From Vallitalea guaymasensis (GTDB lineage Bacteria > Bacillota > Clostridia > Lachnospirales > Vallitaleaceae), in NCBI RefSeq assembly GCF_018141425.1, contig NZ_CP058561.1:62001-126000 (forward strand): DNA of 64,000 bases. The letters run 5' to 3'. Shown piece by piece: positions 7,843-17,414 of this stretch (position 1 is the first letter of the stretch; each line of letters opens with the position of its first letter). The translations under genes and the position numbers were made by a program. Under the pieces are notes generated by a model. It saw only the letters and a list, made by a program, of their open reading frames with translations, searched no databases and was not told the DNA's origin.

Positions 7843-9021
7843 TTATCTATTTTTTTCCATCCATCCTTTAGCAAAATCTACTGCTTGTCTTTGACTAAAC
7901 AATCGAGACTCAGCTTGACCTATCTTATGTTTGATGACTTCTTTGATTTCTTCATATTCTGATCCTATCTTATCAAAATCATCTACATCAAGTTCTATAT
8001 CTTTATACTCAACCCATTTTCTTTTACCCTCTAACAGTATAGGTGCTCCCATATTTTCTTCTTTCTTCTTACTAATCAAATATTCAGCTAGATGAAAAGA
8101 AGTATTATTTTCATACCCTACACCCAATAATAAAACCATTCCGTCCAGATCGTATATTTTTTTTAGTGGTGATTCACATCCTAGGCTATAATCCAATGAG
8201 TGATTCTTAGTAATGTCTTCTGCATTCTTGCCCCAAGCAGTAAAAGAAACATGTGGATGATCACTACGTAATACTCCTGGGTAAGTCCTAAAAGTTTCTG
8301 CTATACGCCCCATTTTATTAGTTGGCGTAATATTTTTATCAAAAGCAGGCATATTCTCTTTTATTATGGAAACCCAATCTTTTGGTACTGGTGGATTTTC
8401 CCAATCTGCAGGATCTGAATAATCAGTAGTATGTGCTGGCATAATAATGGTCCCTTCATCAGTAATCACATCCATTAAAGCTTGAACCACTGCAACTGAT
8501 CCTCCACTTATCCACCCAATATTACTCATGGAAGAATGTATGATTACAGTCATACCCTTCTTTAATCCCATTTCTTCAAGTTGTTTTCTAAGTGAGTTCC
8601 TTGTATTAGGTGTACTAGTTCCATCTATAATATCTTTTTCAGTAAGTTTTGTATCAACGTTTTGCTTATCTTTATTATCTTTGCTTCTTCTAAACTCTTC
8701 CATTTCTTTTAAATAATTTTTTTGTGTTTCTGTTTTGTTATAATATTGCATCTCTTGTAAATTAATATTACCTTTATTAGATTTTATGATATTAAATAAT
8801 TTATCAAAAGTTTGCTTATCAACTATATGTCCCCCATTACAATTAGTACATATAATCATCCTTTTTACACTAACAGGAATAATAGGTATAAAAAATAATG
8901 TAAACCAAGTAGTTACTTTGACCAATTGCCAATTTGTTACTAATTTACAAATATTACATTTACTTTTACCGATAATCCCGTATTTCTTAATTGTTTTATA
9001 TCCCCATCCAAATATTAACAT
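7843..9021 (-). CDS. Zinc-ribbon / aminoglycoside N3-acetyltransferase family fusion
   Basis: 392 aa. Residues 1-80 are a zinc ribbon (CNIC and CTNC pairs) split by a hydrophobic stretch (WFTLFFIPIIPVS), as in small Clostridia membrane zinc-ribbon proteins. After a linker, residues from about 135 form an AAC(3)/YokD acetyltransferase domain: KGMTVIIHSSMSNIGWISGG, EGTIIMPAHTTDYSDP, RSDHPHVSFTAWG, LLLGVGYENNTSFHLAE. Such enzymes use acetyl-CoA. Whether this one acts on aminoglycosides is not known, and many relatives are not resistance proteins. The ATG at 9021 follows AAAGGTGA; an in-frame GTG at 9030 overlaps that site. The fusion is unusual. Confidence 0.8.
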   Translation of the reverse strand: MLIFGWGYKTIKKYGIIGKSKCNICKLVTNWQLVKVTTWFTLFFIPIIPVSVKRMIICTNCNGGHIVDKQTFDKLFNIIKSNKGNINLQEMQYYNKTETQKNYLKEMEEFRRSKDNKDKQNVDTKLTEKDIIDGTSTPNTRNSLRKQLEEMGLKKGMTVIIHSSMSNIGWISGGSVAVVQALMDVITDEGTIIMPAHTTDYSDPADWENPPVPKDWVSIIKENMPAFDKNITPTNKMGRIAETFRTYPGVLRSDHPHVSFTAWGKNAEDITKNHSLDYSLGCESPLKKIYDLDGMVLLLGVGYENNTSFHLAEYLISKKKEENMGAPILLEGKRKWVEYKDIELDVDDFDKIGSEYEEIKEVIKHKIGQAESRLFSQRQAVDFAKGWMEKNR

Positions 9022-9122
9022 ATTTATCACCTTTTATAATTTTTACAAACATTTAACTGTAAATTTTGGTTTATTTTCAGTAATTATGGATAAAATACCA
9101 TAACAGGAGGTGCATTTATCAT

Positions 9123-9293
9123 ATGGATATTAATTGCACACACGACTGCATTTATCAAAAAGAAGGAAAATGCAATTTATCTGTCTCTGTAACTCTTAAC
9201 AACATAAGTAATAATAAAAACGTCGATATTGACTGTCCTTATTACATCTCGAAAAAAGAAGATATTAATGAAGAATCTTCTATAAGTACTTAA
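9123..9293 (+). CDS. Small Cys-containing protein, 56 aa
   Basis: An ORF begins MDINCTHDCIYQKEGKC and contains CPYY later, a four-cysteine pattern (CxxxC, C, C) that could bind a metal. AGGAGGT stands 12 bases upstream. Similar mini-proteins are widespread in Clostridia, often mislabelled as acyl-carrier-protein dehydratases. No function is known. It sits alone on the plus strand between two minus-strand units, with a terminator immediately after it. Confidence 0.75.
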   Translation: MDINCTHDCIYQKEGKCNLSVSVTLNNISNNKNVDIDCPYYISKKEDINEESSIST

Positions 9294-9308
9294 CCTTAAA
9301 AACACTAG

Positions 9309-9345
9309 AAAAGGTACTGTTTGTAATTATGAAACAGCACCTTTT
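9309..9345. terminator. Convergent terminator between the Cys-rich small gene and gatB
   Basis: AAAAGGTACTGTTT (9309-9322) pairs with AAACAGCACCTTTT (9332-9345) with one mismatch and has T runs on both sides. It probably works in both directions. Confidence 0.75.
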
Positions 9346-9354
9346 TAAGTTTTA

Positions 9355-10800
9355 TTAATTATTCAACTTACCAATTGCCTCTCTTAATAATTCATTAACC
9401 ATCTTAGGATTAGCTTTACCCTTAGTTGCTTTCATCATTTGACCGACCAACGCTCCTATTGCAGCTTGCTTTCCACTCAAATAATCATTAACTGCTTTTG
9501 GATTAGCATCTATAACTTCTTTTACTAAGCTTTGTAACTGACCGTCGTCACTAATTTGTTTAAGTCCTTTTTCTTCAACAATTTCACCAGGACGTTTTCC
9601 AGTTTCCCAACATTCAGCAAAAACCTTTTTACCTATACTGTTACTAATTGTACCATCTTCAATTAGATTAACAAGTTCTGTTAGAACAGCAGGTTCAAAA
9701 GGTATCTTTGCCTGTTCCTTTTGTTCTTCATCTAATCTACTATAGATTTCAGTTATAATCCAATTTGCTACTGCTTTTTTATTCTTAACATCTATCACTG
9801 CTTTTTCAAAGTAATCAGCCATATTTCTAGAAGCAGCAATTAATCTGGCATCGTACTCTGTTATCTTATATTCATCAACATACCTTCTAACTCTGCTATC
9901 AGGCATTACAGGTAATGAACTTCTAATTTCTTCAATTCTTTCTTTTGATGTTATTATAGGCATAAGGTCAGGTTCTGGGAAGTAACGATAATCATGAGCT
10001 TCTTCCTTACTTCTCATAGATACTGTTATACCTTTTGATTCATCCCATCTTCTTGTTTCTTGAATGACTTTATCGCCATTTTCTATAACTTTTATTTGTC
10101 TTTTTGCTTCATACTGAATAGCCTTAACTGCATAATTGAAGGAGTTCATGTTTTTCATTTCAGTACGTGTACCTAATTCGGTATTACCTTTTTTTCTGAT
10201 GGATAAGTTTACATCACATCTTAGGGAACCTTCATTCATTTTACAGTCAGATACATCTGCATATAGAAGTATTGTCCTAAGCTTCTCCAAGAAAACTCTA
10301 ACATCTTCTGAAGACCTGAAATCAGGTTCAGTAACAATTTCAATTAGCGGAACGCCACATCTATTGTAATCAACTATAGAGCCTTCGCCGGATTCATGAA
10401 TCAATTTACCAGCATCTTCTTCTATATGTATCCTATTAATTCGGATTTTTTTCATTTCTCCATTTACTTCTATTTCTATCTCACCTTCATAACATAACGG
10501 AAGATCATATTGTGATACTTGGTAAGCTTTTGGAAGATCTGGATAAAAATAATTTTTTCTATCTTGTTTACTGAATTCATTTATATTACAATCCATTGCT
10601 AATCCTGCTTTAATAGCATATTCTACAACTTTTTCATTTAGTTTTGGTAATGTACCTGGCATACCTGTACAAATAGGGCAACAATGAGTATTAGGTTCCC
10701 CTCCGAATTCTGTTGTACAGCTGCAAAATATTTTTGTTTTCGTTTTTAGCTCGGAATGTACTTCCAATCCAATAACTACTTCATAATCTGAATAGCTCAA
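9355..10800 (-). CDS. gatB: Asp/Glu-tRNA amidotransferase subunit B
   Basis: About 481 aa. GatB activates and transamidates misacylated Asp-tRNA(Asn) or Glu-tRNA(Gln) using ammonia from GatA. Family marks: YEVVIGLEVHSEL, CCPICTGMPGTLP (zinc-type cysteines), KNYFYPDLPKAYQ, and the tail domain with KAVNDYLSGKQAAIGALVGQMMK. The frame opens at a GTG (10809) that overlaps the Shine-Dalgarno-like AGAGGTGA. The TTG at 10800, 5 bases after it, is the better start. It is the last gene of the ligA-gatC-gatA-gatB run. Confidence 0.93.
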   Translation of the reverse strand: MSYSDYEVVIGLEVHSELKTKTKIFCSCTTEFGGEPNTHCCPICTGMPGTLPKLNEKVVEYAIKAGLAMDCNINEFSKQDRKNYFYPDLPKAYQVSQYDLPLCYEGEIEIEVNGEMKKIRINRIHIEEDAGKLIHESGEGSIVDYNRCGVPLIEIVTEPDFRSSEDVRVFLEKLRTILLYADVSDCKMNEGSLRCDVNLSIRKKGNTELGTRTEMKNMNSFNYAVKAIQYEAKRQIKVIENGDKVIQETRRWDESKGITVSMRSKEEAHDYRYFPEPDLMPIITSKERIEEIRSSLPVMPDSRVRRYVDEYKITEYDARLIAASRNMADYFEKAVIDVKNKKAVANWIITEIYSRLDEEQKEQAKIPFEPAVLTELVNLIEDGTISNSIGKKVFAECWETGKRPGEIVEEKGLKQISDDGQLQSLVKEVIDANPKAVNDYLSGKQAAIGALVGQMMKATKGKANPKMVNELLREAIGKLNN

Positions 10801-10848
10801 TCTCTTCACCTCTGTTTAGAATCTATTGTTTATAGCTTATCGTATAAT

Positions 10849-12309
10849 TTAAATCTGTGGTGTTATATTAGGTAATTCTCTATTTTGTTCATAAGCATAT
10901 GCCATTTGTAATATTGTACTTTCATTAAATGCTTTTGAAATAAATTGTACACCTATTGGCATGTTGTTGCTATCAAATCCACAATTCATTGATAATGCTG
11001 GTACTCCAGCAATATTTATAGGTACTGTACATATATCATTCATATACATTTCTATAGGATTATTTATTTTTTCACCTATTTTGAATGCTGTAGATGGTCC
11101 TGTTGGTGTTAATATTATATCGTATTTTTCAAATACCTTATCAAATTCATTTTTAATCAATGTTCTTACCTGTTGAGCTTTTTTATAATAAGCATCATAG
11201 TATCCTGAACTTAATGCATATGTTCCAAGCATAATTCGTCTTTTAACTTCTTTTCCAAAACCTTCATCTCTAGTCTGCTTGTACAAATCCACTAGATTAT
11301 CATAGTTGTTAGCTCTATATCCATATTTTACGCCATCATATCTAGCTAAGTTGGAAGATGCTTCAGCTGAAGATATTAAATAGTATGCTGGCAAAGCCAA
11401 GTCAGTCATGTTCATACTTACTTCTTCAACAATTGCACCTAATTCTTCTAATTTCTTAGCAACATCAATAACTTTTTCTTTTATTTCAGGTTGGATTCCA
11501 TCAGAAAAATACTCTTTTGGTAGTGCAACCTTTTTACCTTTTATATCTTTTTTAAGATTTTCACCGAAATCTTCGTATTTTTTATTATAAGAACTTGAAT
11601 CTAATTTATCATATCCTGTAATTGCGTTCAGTACAAGAGCCATATCTTCAACATCTTTTGTCAAAGGTCCTATTTGATCAAGTGATGAAGCAAATGCGAC
11701 TAAACCATAACGTGATACTGTTCCATAAGTAGGTTTCATTCCTACCACTCCACAGTAATGAGCTGGTTGTCTAATGGAGCCTCCTGTATCAGAACCTAAA
11801 GTAAATACGGCTTCATTAGCTGCAACAGCTGCTGCAGAACCACCTGAACTACCTCCTGGAACTCTAGTTAGATCCCAAGGATTCATAGTCTTATGAAAAT
11901 ATGAATTTTCATTAGATGAACCCATAGCAAATTCATCCATGTTAAGTTTTCCTAATAATACTGCACCTTCATTATTTAACTTCTCTATAACAGTCGCATT
12001 ATAAGGAGGTACAAAATCCTCAAGCATCTTAGATGCACAAGTCGTCTTTATACCCTTGGTACACATATTGTCCTTAATTCCTATAGGAATTCCTGCCAGT
12101 GAACCTAAAGTCTCACCTTTAGCTCTTTTGTCATCAATCTCTTCTGCCCTAGCTAAAGCCTGTGTCGTAGTTAATGTAATATAAGCATTTACACTACTTT
12201 CAACTTTATCAATTCTATCTATATAGGATTTAGTGATATCTACACTACTTATTTCCTTTGATTCTAATTTATCTTTAAGTTCATGGGCTGTCATTTTAAT
12301 TAAATCCAT
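10849..12309 (-). CDS. gatA: Asp/Glu-tRNA amidotransferase subunit A
   Basis: 486 aa amidase-signature enzyme that releases ammonia from glutamine for GatB. The Ser-cisSer-Lys triad region is visible: [10 protein letters not shown] (Lys), [12 protein letters not shown] (cis-Ser) and [12 protein letters not shown] (nucleophile Ser). [23 protein letters not shown] is typical of GatA. The length is normal. It starts 24 bases after the gatC stop and is followed by gatB 48 bases on, a standard operon. The presence of gatCAB implies that the organism makes Gln-tRNA and/or Asn-tRNA by the indirect route. Confidence 0.95.
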   Translation of the reverse strand: MDLIKMTAHELKDKLESKEISSVDITKSYIDRIDKVESSVNAYITLTTTQALARAEEIDDKRAKGETLGSLAGIPIGIKDNMCTKGIKTTCASKMLEDFVPPYNATVIEKLNNEGAVLLGKLNMDEFAMGSSNENSYFHKTMNPWDLTRVPGGSSGGSAAAVAANEAVFTLGSDTGGSIRQPAHYCGVVGMKPTYGTVSRYGLVAFASSLDQIGPLTKDVEDMALVLNAITGYDKLDSSSYNKKYEDFGENLKKDIKGKKVALPKEYFSDGIQPEIKEKVIDVAKKLEELGAIVEEVSMNMTDLALPAYYLISSAEASSNLARYDGVKYGYRANNYDNLVDLYKQTRDEGFGKEVKRRIMLGTYALSSGYYDAYYKKAQQVRTLIKNEFDKVFEKYDIILTPTGPSTAFKIGEKINNPIEMYMNDICTVPINIAGVPALSMNCGFDSNNMPIGVQFISKAFNESTILQMAYAYEQNRELPNITPQI

Positions 12310-12333
12310 TGTCTTGCCTCCCTGCTATTAAAT

Positions 12334-12621
12334 TTACTCAACGATTCTTGGAACACTGAAACATCCATTTTCTTTATTCGGTGCATTACTCAATAATTCA
12401 TCTCTAGAAAAAGAAGGATTAACTGTATCTTCTCTAAATACATTATTAATAGGTATAATATGAGCTGTAGGATTTATATTATCTATATTTATCTCATTAA
12501 TCCTGTTTGCAAATTCAATAATAACTTCCATATCTGTAGTCATCTGTTCTTTTTCTTCTTCCGTAAGATTTAAACGGGCAAGATTAGCAACATGTTCAAC
12601 TTGTTCTTTTGTAATCTTCAC
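12334..12621 (-). CDS. gatC: Asp/Glu-tRNA amidotransferase subunit C
   Basis: 95 aa, the usual GatC length. VEHVANLARLNLTEEE, a middle TAHIIPINNVFREDTV and the C-terminal ENGCFSVPRIVE are diagnostic. It wraps around GatA and GatB to stabilise the complex. The GTG start at 12621 is chosen because GGGAGG lies 7 bases before it; the longer frame to 12660 has no homology. It follows ligA by 78 bases on the same strand. Confidence 0.93.
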   Translation of the reverse strand: MKITKEQVEHVANLARLNLTEEEKEQMTTDMEVIIEFANRINEINIDNINPTAHIIPINNVFREDTVNPSFSRDELLSNAPNKENGCFSVPRIVE

Positions 12622-12699
12622 ATTAATTCCTCCCTTTTTGGATTTATAACATTCTACCATAAGGCATGCTTTAACACAATACTTTATTACTCTTTGAGT

Positions 12700-14664
12700 T
12701 TATAATAGGGATTGAAAGGTTTCTTCATCTATAATTGGTACACCCAACTCTTTTGCTTTCTTATTTTTTGAAGATGATGATTCCACGTTATTATTGATAA
12801 GATAATCTGTATTGCCAGTAACACTTCCTGTTACTTTTCCACCTAAGCTCTCAATCAATTCCTTTAATTCTTTTCTATTTGCATATATAGTTAAACTTCC
12901 AGTAATAACAAAAGTCTTTCCTTCCAAAATGTTATTATTGGTACTTTCTATTTTTTGAATGATAACATAATCAAGCAAATCATTAATTGCTTCCATATTC
13001 TTTTCATCACTGAAATACATGACAAAAGACTTGGCAATAATACTTCCGTACCCTTCAATAAGTGTTAACTCTTCTTCTGATGCTGATAATATTTTATCAA
13101 GATCATAATCATAATGTTTACAAATCAACTTTGCATTACTTAATCCTACATTAATTATTCCTAGTGCATAAATGAAATTAGGAAGTAATACCTCTTTACT
13201 TTTTTCTATGGATTTGATGAGATTAATATAAGACTTCTCTCCAAATCCTTCCAACGCTATTATCTCATCTTTATATTTTTCAATCCTGTAGATATCTGCA
13301 AAAGTTTTAATAAAACCTTTATCAATGAATTTTTGTATTGTAGATTCTGATAAACCTTCAATATTCATAGCATCTCTAGCAACAAAATGTGTAAATGCTT
13401 TTATTTTCTTGGCTTGACACTCCTCATTAATACAATATAGAACTTTGACATCATTAACTTGTTTTACTTCAACTTCGCCACCACAGACTGGACATTTGCT
13501 AGGAATCAAAACTTCTCTTGAGGTTTGGTCATCAGTATTTTCTTTGGACAGATTATTAGCAACTTGTGGTATAATCATATTGGCTTTGTATACTTCAATG
13601 GTATCACCTTTAATTAACTGAAGCTGCTCTAGTATACTTAGATTATGAAGGCTCGCCCTTTTCACAGTGGTTCCCTCAAGCTCTATAGGTTCAAAGACAG
13701 CAATAGGATTAATAGCTCCAGTTCTAGAAGCACTCCATTCTATATATAATAGCTTAGTATCTTTTACTTCGTCACTCCACTTGAATGCTATTGAATGTCT
13801 AGGGAATTTTGCTGTTTGTCCTAGACTCCTAGAATAAGAAATAGAATCAAAAGTTAGTACCAAACCATCTGAACCAAAATCATTGTGCTGTATTTTATCT
13901 TCAAAATTTTTGATTTCATCCTCAATATTATCTTTATAAACAATACTATACTCTACTGTATCGAAACCAAGAGATTGTAACCATTCCAACTGATTGATTT
14001 TTGAATCACTAAAATCAACATCATCTGCTTGAACCAAAGTAAAAGCAAAAAAATGTACATTTCTCTTAGCTGTTATTTCATTATTAAGCTGTCTTACCGT
14101 ACCACTACATAGATTTCTAGGATTCTTATATTTGTCTTTATCAACAATACGTTCATTAATGATTTTGAAATCTGAATACTTGATTACCGCTTCTCCTCTA
14201 ATAATTAGTTCATCTTTGTATGAAATATGGAGAGGAATGTTTTTAAAAACTTTAGCGTTATTAGTAATAACCTCTCCAACCTCACCATTTCCTCTTGTGA
14301 CCGCTTTAACCAACTTACCTTCGTTATATGTCAAGACAATTGTCAAACCATCTAATTTCCATGATAGCATCCCTTTTTTATCGCCTATCCATTCTTTCAA
14401 TGCTGATATTTCCTTTGTCTTGTCTAGGGATAACATTCTGGTTTTATGCTTTTCTTTTGGCAAGGAGCTTAAAAGAGTATATCCAACCTTATTAGTAGGA
14501 CTATCACTCATTGTTATTCCTGTCTCTTTTTCTAGCTCAATCAATTCATCATACAGATTATCATACTCATAATTACTCATGATTTCATTATTTTTTTGAT
14601 AATATTCTTCACCTGCTCTATTTAACAGCTGAACCAATTCTTTCATTCTATTTAATTCATTCAT
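12700..14664 (-). CDS. ligA: NAD-dependent DNA ligase
   Basis: 654 aa. Domains in order: the NAD-binding Ia region, adenylation domain with nucleophile Lys103 in SWKLDGL, KAVTRGNGEVGE, OB fold (about 300-380), four-cysteine zinc finger (CPVCGG then CINEEC), helix-hairpin-helix repeats (EGLSESTIQKF, LEGFGEKSY, IEGYGSIIAKS) and a C-terminal BRCT (EGKTFVITGSL). It seals nicks during replication and repair. It is somewhat divergent: TRGNGEVGEVIT replaces the common TRGDGxxGEDVT. AAGGAGA precedes an ATG at 14664. It heads the gatCAB genes. Confidence 0.93.
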   Translation of the reverse strand: MNELNRMKELVQLLNRAGEEYYQKNNEIMSNYEYDNLYDELIELEKETGITMSDSPTNKVGYTLLSSLPKEKHKTRMLSLDKTKEISALKEWIGDKKGMLSWKLDGLTIVLTYNEGKLVKAVTRGNGEVGEVITNNAKVFKNIPLHISYKDELIIRGEAVIKYSDFKIINERIVDKDKYKNPRNLCSGTVRQLNNEITAKRNVHFFAFTLVQADDVDFSDSKINQLEWLQSLGFDTVEYSIVYKDNIEDEIKNFEDKIQHNDFGSDGLVLTFDSISYSRSLGQTAKFPRHSIAFKWSDEVKDTKLLYIEWSASRTGAINPIAVFEPIELEGTTVKRASLHNLSILEQLQLIKGDTIEVYKANMIIPQVANNLSKENTDDQTSREVLIPSKCPVCGGEVEVKQVNDVKVLYCINEECQAKKIKAFTHFVARDAMNIEGLSESTIQKFIDKGFIKTFADIYRIEKYKDEIIALEGFGEKSYINLIKSIEKSKEVLLPNFIYALGIINVGLSNAKLICKHYDYDLDKILSASEEELTLIEGYGSIIAKSFVMYFSDEKNMEAINDLLDYVIIQKIESTNNNILEGKTFVITGSLTIYANRKELKELIESLGGKVTGSVTGNTDYLINNNVESSSSKNKKAKELGVPIIDEETFQSLL

Positions 14665-14783
14665 CAAATTAATCTCCTTGTTATATATTGATTACTACTT
14701 AGTAATTATAATGATAAACACTATACCATGCAATAATAATATCTTTCAACATTTTCTTATTATATATTACCATTATTTTGTAC

Positions 14784-14810
14784 AAAAAAATAGTCGTATA
14801 TTACGACTAT
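14784..14810 (-). terminator. Terminator overlapping the end of a small ORF
   Basis: ATAGTCGTA / TACGACTAT (14790-14798 and 14802-14810) is followed on the minus strand by seven Ts. The stem includes the stop codon of the ORF ending at 14807. Confidence 0.8.
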
Positions 14811-14986
14811 GCTTTTAAGGAAATATTATTATTCTTCATCTTATTAATAAATTCAATTTTCTTTTCGGTCATTTCTAAAAATTGATTTTCTGTTATGGTT
14901 CCTTTTTTATATAGCACGTCCAAGAAGTCAATAAAATGTTCTGTAAGTTCAACCAAAGTTTTAACTTCGAAGTCATTTACATACAT
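14807..14986 (-). CDS. Small helical protein, unknown
   Basis: 59 aa from the ATG at 14986 (the frame extends to 15031, but neither start has a clear ribosome binding site). The sequence is charged and helical (LTEHFIDFLDVLYKKGTITE, then EMTEKKIEFINKMK). The LYKKGTITENQF pattern recalls short SHOCT-like or YqgQ-like helical hairpins found in Firmicutes, but I cannot name a family. A terminator overlaps its stop, supporting a real transcript. Confidence 0.5.
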   Translation of the reverse strand: MYVNDFEVKTLVELTEHFIDFLDVLYKKGTITENQFLEMTEKKIEFINKMKNNNISLKA

Positions 14987-15207
14987 CACGACCACACCCA
15001 TCCCAATTATTTCTTTCTCTGTACTTATCATTTATATATTATTATATATTAATTATACACAATTATTAGAAAAATATGTCAAGCAATTAGCCAAATAGTA
15101 CTAATTACCTATAAAAATACAAGTATTTTATCTATATTTTTACATATCTAGTAAAATATGTTAGCTAGTTATAACTTTTTAGTAATAATAATTATTGCAT
15201 AATAGCT

Positions 15208-15396
15208 TTACCTAGTACTGAATATTTTCTTTTCTTCTCTAGTCAAATAAATATAATCTGCATTATCGGATACATCATTATGCTTCAATGAACGATACAA
15301 GATATTATTTATTCTCTGTAGTATAACAGGGTCATTTGTCTCGCTTATTATTTTTGAAGCCTTTATAAATGCCTCTACTGTGTTAATCTTAGCCAT
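15208..15396 (-). CDS. Small protein coupled to an upstream membrane protein gene
   Basis: 62 aa, beginning MAKINTVEAFIKASKII and ending EEKKIFSTR. Its ATG lies inside the end of the upstream gene (8-base overlap) and GGGAGG stands 6 bases before it, so translation is likely coupled. Predominantly helical and charged with no recognised domain. The coupling suggests that it works with, or regulates, the membrane coiled-coil protein encoded just before it. Confidence 0.6.
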   Translation of the reverse strand: MAKINTVEAFIKASKIISETNDPVILQRINNILYRSLKHNDVSDNADYIYLTREEKKIFSTR

Positions 15397-16435
15397 TATT
15401 AGCCTCCCTTATATTTATAATATCACATGCGTCAATAAACTCTAGTAAGAAGAATTGTATGATTTGGTCGATCTTACAATACTTTAGGAAGCATGTGAAC
15501 TCTTTATATTTCGAATTATTCCTAATCATTATCTCCATTTTAATTATATGCACTTTATTGAATTCTATGACCATAATATCTTCGAAATTACCCGAATTAG
15601 CACTAATATTTTCGTCTCCTTTTGCGAATACTGCTTTATCTCCTGTCACTCTGAATATATTATCGGTTTTGCTAACATCAGTAGATACTTTGTTGTTGTA
15701 TTCTTTAGTAAAATATTTGATGCAGACATTCACATCTTTATTAGTATCAAACAATACTTTACATGTAATAACAGCTACTGCATATATAAAACCTTGTACA
15801 AACTGGTCTTTATTGTTTTTATGATTATAATAATTTTTTATGAACATATTTGTTTTTTCATATAACTCAATAGTATAATTAGCAACATTCTCTACGTATT
15901 CAGGAAGCCTGTCAATGAAGTATTGAGTTATAGGAATTTGTTTATCTATATTTATATAAATTCCTCGATTTATTTGATCCCTTATCTTTCTTTCTAAAGT
16001 ACTTAATTCCTGTTTAGCTGATTGAATCTCGGTTTCTTTTTCTAATAACTCTTTTATCTTAAGCTTATTCCTGCTCTCAATCTCTGATTCCATATCCTTG
16101 TACTGTGCTTCTAATATATTGTAGTTGTTCATAAGAATATCTATAGGTTTTACTTTGTACTTTCTATCTTCCTGTATGTTCAAACAATATATGTATATTC
16201 CAAAACACAGTATAAACCCAATAATAAAAAATAATACGAACCAAATGAATACATCTGCTTTATTTATAGCAAGCTCCTCTGTAAAAACTTCGTAGATAGC
16301 CAAAAATGCACTTACTATACACCCAATTCCAAAAGATGCAATACTTCTCTTTTTATTACTTATCTGGCAGAAGAGAATCGCTACAAATACACCATAAATT
16401 AACCCACATAATACAAAAACCATACAAATTTTCAT
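15389..16435 (-). CDS. Membrane protein with coiled coil, unknown
   Basis: 348 aa. Three hydrophobic segments fill residues 1-90 (FVLCGLIYGVFVAILF; SFGIGCIVSAFLAIY; VFIWFVLFFIIGFILCFGIY). A coiled coil follows at about 105-155 (LEAQYKDMESEIESRNK, TEIQSAKQELSTLERKI), then a soluble alpha/beta region of about 180 residues ending NIREANNG. The layout looks like a membrane sensor with a cytoplasmic output domain, but I see no histidine kinase, GGDEF or nuclease motif. GGGGAGGGG precedes the ATG. No family recognised. Confidence 0.65.
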   Translation of the reverse strand: MKICMVFVLCGLIYGVFVAILFCQISNKKRSIASFGIGCIVSAFLAIYEVFTEELAINKADVFIWFVLFFIIGFILCFGIYIYCLNIQEDRKYKVKPIDILMNNYNILEAQYKDMESEIESRNKLKIKELLEKETEIQSAKQELSTLERKIRDQINRGIYINIDKQIPITQYFIDRLPEYVENVANYTIELYEKTNMFIKNYYNHKNNKDQFVQGFIYAVAVITCKVLFDTNKDVNVCIKYFTKEYNNKVSTDVSKTDNIFRVTGDKAVFAKGDENISANSGNFEDIMVIEFNKVHIIKMEIMIRNNSKYKEFTCFLKYCKIDQIIQFFLLEFIDACDIINIREANNG

Positions 16436-16548
16436 ATACTACCCCTCCCCAGTTTTATTATAACATATTATTATAAAATTTTAAATATTAAATTAATTTT
16501 TTATTAATACATTTTCCATGGACTGATGTCTAATTATTGCACAAAATA

Positions 16549-16584
16549 GAAAAAGCCCTCATATCTTCAAAAGATATAAAGGCT
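16549..16584 (-). terminator. Terminator of the YebC gene
   Basis: AGCCCTCATATCTT (16554-16567) pairs imperfectly with AAGATATAAAGGCT (16571-16584) and is followed on the minus strand by TTTTTC. Confidence 0.75.
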
Positions 16585-16608
16585 AACTCTTCTTATTTTA
16601 TTATTTTT

Positions 16609-17337
16609 TTAATTTTCGTCAAAATTATGCCATACATTTTGTACGTCATCATCTTCTTCGAGTTGATCTATAAGACCATCCATTTTCTTAATATCGTCTT
16701 CACTTGTAAGTTTGGTAGTTGTTTGAGGCACCATTGTAATCTCAGCTGATACTGATTTGATTCCAGCTTCCTCAACAGCAGCATTAACAGTACTAAAATC
16801 TTCTGGAGTAGTAATGATTTCATAAAAATCTATTCCTGCAACAAAATCTTCAGCTCCACTGTCAAGAGCAACCATCATAAGTTCATCTTCATCTATATCT
16901 TCTGTACGCTCTATAATTATTTGACCTTTCTTGTCAAACATAAATGAAACACAACCAGTTGTACCTAGATTCCCACTATTTTTAGAAAAAGCATGTCTTA
17001 TATTAGCAGCTGTTCTATTTTTATTTTCAGTTAAGCAATCTACAATCACAGCTACTCCACTTGGTCCATAACCTTCGTATGTAATATGCTCATAGTTAAT
17101 ATTACCAAGTTCACCAGAAGCTTTTTTGATACTTCTTGAAATAGTATCATTAGGCATATTATTGGCTTTTGCTTTTGCAACTACATCTCGAAGCTTAGAG
17201 TTAAGAGATGGATCAGAACCGCCCTCTTTGACTGCAACTGCAATTTCTCTACCAATTTTAGTAAAAACCTTACCTTTTTTGGCATCTTGTCTTTCTTTTC
17301 TATGTTTTATGTTCGCAAACTTTGAATGTCCTGACAT
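16609..17337 (-). CDS. YebC/PmpR family (TACO1-like) translation/transcription factor
   Basis: 242 aa. [20 protein letters not shown] is the family signature, followed by [28 protein letters not shown] and the central [23 protein letters not shown]. The acidic C-terminus ([14 protein letters not shown]) also fits. Family members bind DNA as regulators or the ribosome to relieve stalling at polyproline; which one applies cannot be told from sequence. The start is the ATG at 17337, not the GTG 12 bases upstream that overlaps AAGGAG. Single gene with its own terminator. Confidence 0.93.
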   Translation of the reverse strand: MSGHSKFANIKHRKERQDAKKGKVFTKIGREIAVAVKEGGSDPSLNSKLRDVVAKAKANNMPNDTISRSIKKASGELGNINYEHITYEGYGPSGVAVIVDCLTENKNRTAANIRHAFSKNSGNLGTTGCVSFMFDKKGQIIIERTEDIDEDELMMVALDSGAEDFVAGIDFYEIITTPEDFSTVNAAVEEAGIKSVSAEITMVPQTTTKLTSEDDIKKMDGLIDQLEEDDDVQNVWHNFDEN

Positions 17338-17414
17338 AAAAATATTCACTCCTTAAAATAATATCACAAATATTTTATCACGTTTTCTAATATATTACAA
17401 ATACAGGTTGACTG

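Noticed and set aside
8786-9103. 105-aa plus-strand ORF opposite the zinc-ribbon part
   Set aside because: It mirrors the conserved Cys-containing protein on the other strand and has no Shine-Dalgarno.
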